Source: CAZRIP01 sp964600165
GTDB lineage: Bacteria > Elusimicrobiota > Elusimicrobia > UBA1565 > UBA9628
Assembly (NCBI GenBank): GCA_964600165.1
Contig: CAZRIP010000118.1
Location: 1 to 11,169, forward strand
Length of the DNA: 11,169 nucleotides
Reading direction: 5' to 3'
Position 1 is the first letter of the stretch, and each line of letters begins with the position of its first letter. The position numbers were made by a program, and so were the translations under genes. Shown here piece by piece: positions 5,619 to 11,169 of the stretch. The notes beneath the pieces were generated by a model. The model saw only the letters and a program-made list of their open reading frames with translations, was not told the DNA's origin and made no database searches.

Positions 5619-6775
5619 TCGAAGACCCTCGGCTTGGTCATGGGAGCCTCGTACTCGACGTACTGCGCGAAGCGGCGGAACGGCTGATAGAACGCGTCGA
5701 ACGACGCGCGCAGCGCGCGGTAGCGCAGGATGTAGTAGCCGTCGGCGGCCGGGACGAGAAGCGTCTCCGTCTTGAACACCCGCACTTCGCTTCCCGGCAA
5801 GGCGGCCTCGCCGTAAAGATAGGTCGTATAGGTCGCGACCTGCGCGGGCCGGCTCGAGATCATGATCTCCGTGAGCACGTGCGTGTCCTCGGGGCTGCCC
5901 GCCGCGCGCATGTCGTCGAGATAGCGATCCCGCGGCTTGTAGCCGGGCACGTCCGGCTGCATGTAGGCGACGAGGACCTCGGCGCGGCCCTTCGGCTCGC
6001 TCCAGCGCAAGCCTCCCGGCGCGGCCTTCGGCTGGCCCCAGCCGAGCGTCTCGATGTATTTGAAGGCGCCCTGGCCGACCCGGGCTTTCTTCGTCTTGAA
6101 CACCAGGCCTTGCAGCACGGGCTCGGGAGGATTGCCGAGGACCGTCAGGCGCTGGTCGATGGCCGCGACCCACAACGAGCCCTTGAGCGCCTCGCGCGCC
6201 CGGCGCAGCGCGTGGGCCTCCGTCTCCGGCGCGCGATCGACGCGCGGAGTGGAGACCTCGATCGACGTCGTCAGCCGCGGAAACGGCGGCAGGTGAGCGA
6301 CGAGTTGCTTGAGCCAATCCATGATCGCGTGGCCGAAGCCCTGCCACTCGGTTCGCAGCGTGTCGGCGCCCAGATACGCGACCTGTCCCGGACCGACGTC
6401 GACGGCCCACAGCTTTCCCTCGTCGGGCGGCAGCTTCCCTTGGTAGCGCACCCGCCGGTGATAATAAGACGCCGTCAACGGGACGTAGCGCCCGGGCGGG
6501 ATGTTGAGGAGGTAGACCTGGCCGCCCTCGAGGTAATTGGTCGCGATCGGATGATCGAGGTCGAGCTCACCGCTCGGGAGAACCTGCGCGAAAAACATCT
6601 CCTCGACGCCGTGGGGGATCACGTTCGGGAACTCGTGCCCGCGCATGACGACCGAGCCGAAGAGCGCGCCCTGGCTGGCGGCGAACGGCTCCACGGGCTT
6701 CTTGCGCGGCGCGAGGGTCCGGCAGCCCGAGGCGAGCGCGGCGACGAGGGCGAGCGCGCAAAGCATGCGGGCCAC
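5615..6775 (-). CDS. Predicted lipoprotein of unknown function, coupled to PilZ gene
   Basis: A 386-residue protein with a lipoprotein signal: ARM, hydrophobic LCALALVAALASG, then C18 in ALASGC, which fits the general lipobox pattern although Ala rather than Leu is at -3. Mature residues about 30-110 contain GALFGSVVMRGHEF and VYLLNIPPGRYVPLTASYYH, reminiscent of the beta-sandwich carboxypeptidase-regulatory-like fold seen in surface lipoproteins; this is a resemblance by eye only. The rest is mixed alpha/beta with no known catalytic motif (for example ALRRAREALKGSLWVAAIDQR, EVLVAYMQPDVPGYKPRDRY, YYILRYRALRASFDAFYQPF). I place the start at GTG 6775 because a TACACT box sits exactly 6 nt upstream; ATG 6766 three codons in would also leave a signal peptide. 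The stop overlaps the PilZ ATG. It is divergent from nadE across 34 bp. Possible role: an envelope component whose partner responds to c-di-GMP. Confidence 0.78.
   Translation of the reverse strand: MARMLCALALVAALASGCRTLAPRKKPVEPFAASQGALFGSVVMRGHEFPNVIPHGVEEMFFAQVLPSGELDLDHPIATNYLEGGQVYLLNIPPGRYVPLTASYYHRRVRYQGKLPPDEGKLWAVDVGPGQVAYLGADTLRTEWQGFGHAIMDWLKQLVAHLPPFPRLTTSIEVSTPRVDRAPETEAHALRRAREALKGSLWVAAIDQRLTVLGNPPEPVLQGLVFKTKKARVGQGAFKYIETLGWGQPKAAPGGLRWSEPKGRAEVLVAYMQPDVPGYKPRDRYLDDMRAAGSPEDTHVLTEIMISSRPAQVATYTTYLYGEAALPGSEVRVFKTETLLVPAADGYYILRYRALRASFDAFYQPFRRFAQYVEYEAPMTKPRVFE
5626..5630 (-). promoter_or_regulatory. Shine-Dalgarno site of the PilZ gene
   Basis: On the minus strand GAGGG is followed by 7 nt (TCTTCGA) and the ATG at 5618. 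It lies within the end of the lipoprotein gene and supports the short start. Confidence 0.6.
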
Positions 6776-6781
6776 GGCGCC

Positions 6782-6787
6782 AGTGTA
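6782..6787 (-). promoter_or_regulatory. -10 box of the lipoprotein-PilZ operon
   Basis: TACACT on the minus strand is followed by the 6-nt palindrome GGCGCC and the GTG at 6775. The -35 position with a 17-bp spacer (6805-6810, TGGCGG) is a weak match and overlaps the first base of the nadE start codon. Confidence 0.5.
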
Positions 6788-6797
6788 GCAGACTTTA

Positions 6798-6803
6798 TAT
6801 AAT
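6798..6803 (+). promoter_or_regulatory. -10 box of nadE
   Basis: A consensus TATAAT is followed by GCCGCC (6 nt) and the ATG at 6810. With standard spacing, transcription would begin on the A of ATG. The -35 position falls at about 6775-6780 on the opposite gene's start codon and does not resemble TTGACA. There is no Shine-Dalgarno sequence. Confidence 0.65.
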
Positions 6804-6809
6804 GCCGCC

Positions 6810-8474
6810 ATGAGGATCGCGCTCGCCCAGCTCGACGCGACCGTCGCCGATTTCGCCGGCAATCTCGACAAGCTCGAGGCGGCGGCGGCGCGGGCCAAGG
6901 CCGCGGGCGCCGACCTCGTGGTCTTTCCCGAGCAGTGCCTCGGCGGCTATCCCGCGCTCGATCTTTGGGAGGAGCCCGCGTTCGTGCGCGCGAGCGCGGC
7001 CGCCCTCGCGCGCTTGAGCCGCCGGCTCAAACGCGGCCCCGCGGCGATCGTCGGCTGCGCGCTCGAGAGCCGCTCGCGCGTCGGCAAGCCCGTCGCCAAC
7101 GCGGCGGCGCTCATCGCGGGAGGGAAGGTCGTCGCCCGCCGCGACAAGACGCTGCTGCCGACCTACGACGTCTTCGACGAGGCGCGCTATTTCGAGCCGG
7201 CGGCCGATAATCGGCCCATCCTTTTCAAAGGCTGCCGGCTGGGGTTGACTATCTGCGAAGACGCGTGGGCCGGCGAGTCGCGCCTCTACGCGCGCGACCC
7301 GGTGCGCGAGCTCGCCAAAGCGGGCGCGCGCCTGATCGTCAACATCTCCGCCTCGCCTTTTTGGCGCGGCAAGAACGGCCAACGCGTGCGCCTGCTCTCG
7401 CGCCACGCGCGGACGTATAAGGTCCCGCTGCTCTACTGCAACCTCGTCGGCGGAAACGACGAGACGATCTTCGACGGCAAGAGCCTCGTCCTCGACGCGC
7501 GCGGGCGCGTCGTCGCCAAGGGCAAGGCCTTCGCCGAGGACCTAGTGCTCGTCGACACCGAGCGGCTGCCCAAGCCGCTGGCGAGCCCGCTTTTTGCCGA
7601 CGACGCCGAGGAGACGATCGAGGCCCTGACGCTCGGCCTGCGCGACTACGCGCGCAAGTGCGGCTTCAAGACGGCCGTCGTCGGGCTCTCGGGCGGCATC
7701 GACTCCGCCGTGGTGGGGGCGCTCGCGGCCAGGGCTCTGGGAGCGGAAAACGTCACGGGCGTCTCGATGCCCTCCGAGTTCTCTTCACCGGGGAGCAAGG
7801 ACGACGCCGCCGCGCTCGCGCGCAACCTCGGCCTGCGCTATCTGACGATCCCGATCCAGGACGTCTTCGAGTCCTATAAGCGCACGTTGGCCTCGGCCTT
7901 TTCTCAAAGAAGCGACGAGGCCGGCCGCCAGGCCGCCGAGCAGAACCTTCAGGCGCGCGTGCGCGGGGCGATCCTGATGTCCTTGAGCAACAAGGAGGGC
8001 TCGCTGCTCGTGTCGACCGGCAACAAGTCGGAGCTGTCGGTGGGCTATTGCACGCTTTACGGCGACATGTGCGGCGGCTTGGCCGTCCTCGCCGACGTCC
8101 CCAAGCGGGTGGTCTACGAGATCGCGCGCCGGTTAAACGAGACAAAGGCCGTTATCCCTCAAAGCTCGATCGACAAGCCGCCGTCCGCCGAGCTGCGGCC
8201 CGATCAGACCGATCAAGACGACCTGCCGCCTTACGACGTCGTCGACGACGTCCTCGAGGCCTACGTCGAAAGACGAGCGGTTCCGCCGGGGCCGGTCGCC
8301 GCCGAGCTCATGAGGCGCATCGATCGCGCCGAGTACAAAAGAAGGCAAGCGCCTCCGTCGCTCAAGATCTCGCCCAAGGCCTTCGGCGTCGGTCGGCGCA
8401 TGCCGATCGCGCGCGCCTCTTACGTCAGTTGGCGGACGCCGGCTGAAGCTCTGAAAGGTCCGCGACGGAGCTAA
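6810..8474 (+). CDS. nadE: Glutamine-dependent NAD+ synthetase
   Basis: This enzyme makes NAD+ from nicotinic acid adenine dinucleotide, ATP and glutamine, the last step of NAD biosynthesis, in the cytosol. The 554-residue protein has the two-domain form. An N-terminal nitrilase-type glutaminase (about 1-250) carries the Glu-Lys-Cys triad: E41 in FPEQCLGGYP, K113 in RRDKTLLPTYDVFDE, and C149 in GLTICEDAW. A C-terminal synthetase has the pyrophosphatase-type P-loop SGGIDS at 294-299 and the conserved segments LVSTGNKSELSVGYCTLYGDM, PKRVVYEIAR and LRPDQTDQDDLPPYDVVDDV. Ammonia is channelled between the domains in this family. Length and motifs are normal and there is no sign of damage. ATG 6810 is the family start (MRIALAQLDATVADFAGN). 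Its last 50 bp overlap the end of glyS on the other strand. It stands alone as a transcription unit, with no other NAD pathway gene nearby. Confidence 0.97.
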   Translation: MRIALAQLDATVADFAGNLDKLEAAAARAKAAGADLVVFPEQCLGGYPALDLWEEPAFVRASAAALARLSRRLKRGPAAIVGCALESRSRVGKPVANAAALIAGGKVVARRDKTLLPTYDVFDEARYFEPAADNRPILFKGCRLGLTICEDAWAGESRLYARDPVRELAKAGARLIVNISASPFWRGKNGQRVRLLSRHARTYKVPLLYCNLVGGNDETIFDGKSLVLDARGRVVAKGKAFAEDLVLVDTERLPKPLASPLFADDAEETIEALTLGLRDYARKCGFKTAVVGLSGGIDSAVVGALAARALGAENVTGVSMPSEFSSPGSKDDAAALARNLGLRYLTIPIQDVFESYKRTLASAFSQRSDEAGRQAAEQNLQARVRGAILMSLSNKEGSLLVSTGNKSELSVGYCTLYGDMCGGLAVLADVPKRVVYEIARRLNETKAVIPQSSIDKPPSAELRPDQTDQDDLPPYDVVDDVLEAYVERRAVPPGPVAAELMRRIDRAEYKRRQAPPSLKISPKAFGVGRRMPIARASYVSWRTPAEALKGPRRS

Positions 8475-10515
8475 AGAGCCTCACGAGCTTGGCGAGCAGG
8501 CCCAGGCGCTGGCGGCGCAGCCCCTCGTCCTCCGCCATGACCATGACCTTCTCGAAGAAGAGGTCGAGCTCGGGCTTGACCGCGACCAAGGCCCGCAGCC
8601 CGGCTTCGTAGCCGTCTTGGCTCAGCTTCTCGCGGAACTCGCCTTCCATGTCGGAGAGCTTGTCGAAGAGCGAGAGCTCCGCCTGCTCCTTGAGCCCCGC
8701 GCGCTCGGGAGGAGCCGTGTCGCCGGGGCGGACCTTCGCCTGCTTGAGGATGTTGGCCGCGCGCTTATAGGCGGCCGCGAGCGGCTCGAAATCGGGATGC
8801 TTGCGCACGTCGCGCACCGCGCACAAGCGCAAGTACGTGCGCCGCAGGTCCGCGAGCCCTCCCGCGCTGACGGCGCGGATCTCGTCGACGCGAAAGCCCT
8901 TTTCCTCGAAAAAGGACTGCGCGCGCCCCCACAGGAAGTCCTCGAGCTGCTTGGCGGCCTTGTCGCGGTCGCCTTCGACGGGCTGGAGATCGATCGCGGC
9001 GCGGATCACTTCCTTAATGTCCAGCGGCAGCTGCTTTTCGAGCACGATGCGGATCGCGCCCAGCGCCTGGCGGCGCAGCGCGAAGGGATCGGCGCTTCCG
9101 GTCGGGATCTGGCCGATCACGAAGTTGCCCGCCAACGAGTCGAGCTTGCCGGCGAGCGATGCGACGGCCCCTTCGATCGTCGTCGGCACGGGCGACTTCG
9201 GGCCGAGCGGCAAATAGAACTCCTCGACGCCGAGCGCCACGCGCTCGTCCTTGCCCTCGAGCCGCGCGTACACGCCGCCCATGACGCCTTGTAATTCGGG
9301 GAACTCGCGCACGACGTCGGTGACGAGGTCGGCGTAGCAGAGCTCGGCGATCTCGGCGGCCGCGTGCGCTTTCACGTTCTCGCCGACGAGCGCCGCGAGC
9401 GCGGCCGCGAGCTTGCAGACCCGGTCCTTCTTGTCCGCCATCGAGCCGAGCGCCTTCTGATAAGTCACGCGCCCGAGCATCGGCAGGCGCGAGGCGAGCG
9501 GGGCGGCGCGGTCGCGGCCGAAGAAGAAGACCGCGTCGCTCAAGCGCGCCACGAGCACGCGCTCGTAGCCCTCGCGCACGAGCTGCTGGCCCTCGGAGAC
9601 GCCGTCGCGCACGCCGAGAAAGCCCGCCTGCAGCCGGGACCCCTCATATAGAGGAAAGAACTTGAGCTGCTTCTTGAGCACGAGCGCCAGCAGCTGCGGC
9701 GGCAGCGATAAAAAATCGGGGGAGAAAGAGCCGTGGACCGGCGACGGCTGCTCGGTCATGTAGACCGTCTCGTCGACGAGGTCCTCGTCGAGGTCGACGC
9801 GCGCTCCCGCCTTGCGCGCGGCGTCGAGCAGCTTCTTCTCGAGCGCCTCGCGACGGGCGGAGACGTCGGCCAGCACGAGCGCGTCGCGCAGCGCGCCGGC
9901 GTATTTGGCCGGCGAGGCGACCTTGATCGGCTTTTGCCCGAGCGCCGCCAGGCCGAAGACGCGGTCGCCGCTTTTGACGCCCGCGACCTCGAATTTGACG
10001 ACGCGCGCGCCGTGCAGCGCCGCCAGCGAGCGGATCGGCCGCCCGAAGCGAAAGCGCGTCGGCTCCCACTCGAGCGATTTCGGGAAATCGAGCTTGGCGA
10101 GAAGGGCCGGCAGGGCGCGCTTGAGCGCGGCCTCCGCCGTCTCTCCCGGCAGCGTGCGGCGAAACGCGAGCTGCGGCCCGCCCTTGGGACCGGTCTCGAC
10201 GCCGAGCGCGCCGCGCTCGACGCCGAACTTGCGCGCGAAGCCCTCCGCGGCGGGCGTCCAGCGCCCCTGCGAGTCCTTGGCGCGGTCGGCCGGAGGGCCG
10301 AAATCGACGACCTCGACGGGAGTCGACTTCTCCGATAACGCGGACAAGACGACGGCCAGGCGCCGCGGGGTGGCGTAGACGCGCGCCTCGCCGAAGGAGA
10401 AGCGCAGCGTCTTGAGCTCGTCTTGGAGCAAGCGCGACAGCTGGGCCGCGGCCGGGGCGATGAAGCGCGCGGGCAGCGGCTCGGTGCCGACTTCGAGCAG
10501 GAAATCCTTCGGCAT
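8425..10515 (-). CDS. glyS: Glycyl-tRNA synthetase beta subunit
   Basis: The beta subunit of alpha2beta2 bacterial glycyl-tRNA synthetase binds tRNA-Gly and is required for charging together with the catalytic alpha subunit GlyQ. The 696-residue length is close to the E. coli protein (689). The start MPKDFLLEVGTEPLPARF is the family N-terminus. Other family blocks are FLSLPPQLLALVLKKQLKFFP, MLGRVTYQKALGSMADKKDRV (the segment before the HD-like domain), LCYADLVTDVVREFPELQGVMGGVYA, and DPFALRRQALGAIRIVLE. A C-terminal DALR-type anticodon-binding helical region ends LGLLAKLVRLFSSVADLSEL. The gene appears intact. No glyQ is present: the upstream neighbour is divergent and the downstream neighbour convergent, so glyS must be transcribed alone, unlike the usual glyQS operon. 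A TAAAAT box lies 8 nt before the ATG. The 3' end overlaps nadE by 50 bp. Confidence 0.97.
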   Translation of the reverse strand: MPKDFLLEVGTEPLPARFIAPAAAQLSRLLQDELKTLRFSFGEARVYATPRRLAVVLSALSEKSTPVEVVDFGPPADRAKDSQGRWTPAAEGFARKFGVERGALGVETGPKGGPQLAFRRTLPGETAEAALKRALPALLAKLDFPKSLEWEPTRFRFGRPIRSLAALHGARVVKFEVAGVKSGDRVFGLAALGQKPIKVASPAKYAGALRDALVLADVSARREALEKKLLDAARKAGARVDLDEDLVDETVYMTEQPSPVHGSFSPDFLSLPPQLLALVLKKQLKFFPLYEGSRLQAGFLGVRDGVSEGQQLVREGYERVLVARLSDAVFFFGRDRAAPLASRLPMLGRVTYQKALGSMADKKDRVCKLAAALAALVGENVKAHAAAEIAELCYADLVTDVVREFPELQGVMGGVYARLEGKDERVALGVEEFYLPLGPKSPVPTTIEGAVASLAGKLDSLAGNFVIGQIPTGSADPFALRRQALGAIRIVLEKQLPLDIKEVIRAAIDLQPVEGDRDKAAKQLEDFLWGRAQSFFEEKGFRVDEIRAVSAGGLADLRRTYLRLCAVRDVRKHPDFEPLAAAYKRAANILKQAKVRPGDTAPPERAGLKEQAELSLFDKLSDMEGEFREKLSQDGYEAGLRALVAVKPELDLFFEKVMVMAEDEGLRRQRLGLLAKLVRLFSSVADLSELQPASAN

Positions 10516-10523
10516 GGCCGGCG

Positions 10524-10529
10524 ATTTTA
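10524..10529 (-). promoter_or_regulatory. -10 box of glyS
   Basis: TAAAAT on the minus strand ends 8 nt before the ATG at 10515; the gap is CGCCGGCC. A run of seven A lies just upstream of it. I see no clear -35 and no Shine-Dalgarno sequence. The expected leader is 0-2 nt. Confidence 0.5.
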
Positions 10530-10563
10530 CCTTTTTTTACTGGCGAACGACCCGTTCCGGGGC

Positions 10564-10569
10564 TATACT
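10564..10569 (+). promoter_or_regulatory. -10 box of the last, truncated gene
   Basis: TATACT is followed by GCGCGC (6 nt) and ATG at 10576. TGGCGA at 10541-10546 with a 17-bp spacer is a weak -35 candidate. The 60-bp gap 10516-10575 also holds the glyS promoter, with the two -10 boxes 34 bp apart. Confidence 0.55.
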
Positions 10570-10575
10570 GCGCGC

Positions 10576-11169
10576 ATGGGCCACGGCGATCGCGTCGCCG
10601 CCGACATCCCGGACCTCAGCCGCCACAAGCGCGAGGACAAGGAGCGCAAAAAAGCCGGCTTCTTCTGGGGCTGGGGCGGCGGCGGCGAGTCGGCCTCGCT
10701 CTTCACCTATCTCGGCGGCGACGGCGACCTCGCCGCCGCGCGCGCCTACGATCAGCTGTTCGGCTCGCTTTCGCGGACGTTCTCCCAGATGTTCTCCGGA
10801 GGCTTGCGCGCGTTCGCGGGCGGGCTGCGCGCGCTCCTCGGCGGAGCCGCCGTCGAAGGGGGGGCGCGCGGCGCCGGCTGGCTCGGATTCCTCGGCCTCG
10901 GCTCGCTGCGCGGGGGGTTCTTCGCGGCCGCGCTGCTGGCGGCCGGCGCGCTGCTCGCCGGCCTCTGGGGCTTGCTCCATCATCGTCATCGCGGCGGCGA
11001 CGCGGCCGACGCGTCCTACGATCTCGGCGGCATCGCGGCCTCCGTGCGGCCGCGCTCGAACTCGGACTCGATCCGGCTCAGGTTCGCGTCGGAGTCCGCG
11101 GGCGGCCAGCTTTCCTGGGGCAAGCCGTGGAACGAGAAGGACGAGCCGAAGAAAGCGGACCAGCCCGCG
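10576..11169 (+). CDS. Probable single-pass membrane protein, 3'-truncated by window edge
   Basis: A frame open to the end of the window gives 198 residues without a stop; the C-terminus is outside. It has no family I recognise. The N-terminus is hydrophilic with a basic cluster (RHKREDKERKK, 16-26), then an aromatic/Gly stretch (FFWGWGGGG). A probable amphipathic helical section (SRTFSQMFSGGLRAFAGGLRALLGG, about 66-90) follows. One clear transmembrane segment lies at about 114-134 (GFFAAALLAAGALLAGLWGLL), followed by HHRHR. Residues after 140 are polar, including SIRLRFASESAGGQLSWGKPW. The basic N-terminus suggests it stays in the cytoplasm, but the HHRHR after the helix makes topology uncertain. 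The ATG is supported by a TATACT box exactly 6 nt upstream and by codon use like its neighbours. It is divergent from glyS. Function is unknown. Confidence 0.7.
   Translation, partial: MGHGDRVAADIPDLSRHKREDKERKKAGFFWGWGGGGESASLFTYLGGDGDLAAARAYDQLFGSLSRTFSQMFSGGLRAFAGGLRALLGGAAVEGGARGAGWLGFLGLGSLRGGFFAAALLAAGALLAGLWGLLHHRHRGGDAADASYDLGGIAASVRPRSNSDSIRLRFASESAGGQLSWGKPWNEKDEPKKADQPA

Noticed and set aside
5619..6410. N-terminal extension of the PilZ reading frame
   Set aside because: It lies out of frame over the lipoprotein gene and has shadow-like Arg/Ala-rich composition; the ATG at 5618 has a Shine-Dalgarno and an ATGA overlap.
6776..6898. Longer start for the lipoprotein (MARAAAASSLSRL...)
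   Set aside because: It would overlap nadE and its promoter and bury the signal peptide 40 residues inside the protein.
8617..9294. Frames on the plus strand antisense to glyS
   Set aside because: They mirror the codon bias of glyS, which is a confidently identified gene.
10529..10540. T-run TTTTTTT between glyS and the last gene as a terminator
   Set aside because: It lies between two divergent starts, where no transcript ends, and no hairpin precedes it.
1..11169. CRISPR array, tRNA, rRNA, transposon ends or phage genes
   Set aside because: I looked for regularly spaced repeats, cloverleaf-like segments, terminal inverted repeats and typical proteins and saw none; the only repeats are inside the coiled-coil gene.

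Overview
The window is very GC-rich, gene-dense bacterial DNA with strong G/C third-position bias, so several reverse frames stay open for hundreds of codons without being genes. A lipoprotein signal, a PilZ domain, GDP-mannose 4,6-dehydratase and the beta subunit of a two-subunit (alpha2beta2) glycyl-tRNA synthetase suggest a free-living, envelope-rich, probably Gram-negative bacterium. The two-subunit GlyRS argues against Actinobacteria and Deinococcus. A GC-rich Elusimicrobiota or a deltaproteobacterial-type lineage would fit, but this is only a guess. I see no rRNA, tRNA, CRISPR array, insertion sequence or phage gene.

Layout, left to right. (1) The 3' part of gmd (+, 1-828), which makes GDP-4-keto-6-deoxymannose for surface polysaccharide. 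(2) A two-gene operon on the minus strand (2761 to 825) encoding a long and a short coiled-coil protein that overlap by ATGA. (3) A plus-strand pair of exported proteins: a mostly disordered protein with a Trp-rich C-terminal module (2894-4192) and a small secreted protein (4215-5099). (4) A minus-strand pair joined by ATGA: a lipoprotein (6775-5615) and a PilZ protein with a C-terminal membrane hairpin (5618-5106). (5) Glutamine-dependent NAD+ synthetase (+, 6810-8474). (6) glyS (-, 10515-8425). (7) The 5' part of a membrane protein gene (+, 10576 to the end of the window).

Transcription units are only one or two genes long and alternate in direction. The three tail-to-tail junctions are tight: a shared CTAG stop, a 6-bp gap and a 50-bp overlap. 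The head-to-head gaps are 132, 34 and 60 bp. No stretch of 300 bp lacks a gene.

The most interesting signal runs across the whole window. The six genes that begin a unit and one gene 22 bp behind its neighbour all carry a TANNNT -10 box 6 to 9 nt before the start codon, exactly 6 nt in five of seven cases. The transcript should therefore begin on or within a few bases of the ATG/GTG (leaderless mRNA). The two genes inside operons instead have Shine-Dalgarno sequences. The same rule fixes two otherwise ambiguous GTG starts, at 4215 and 6775.
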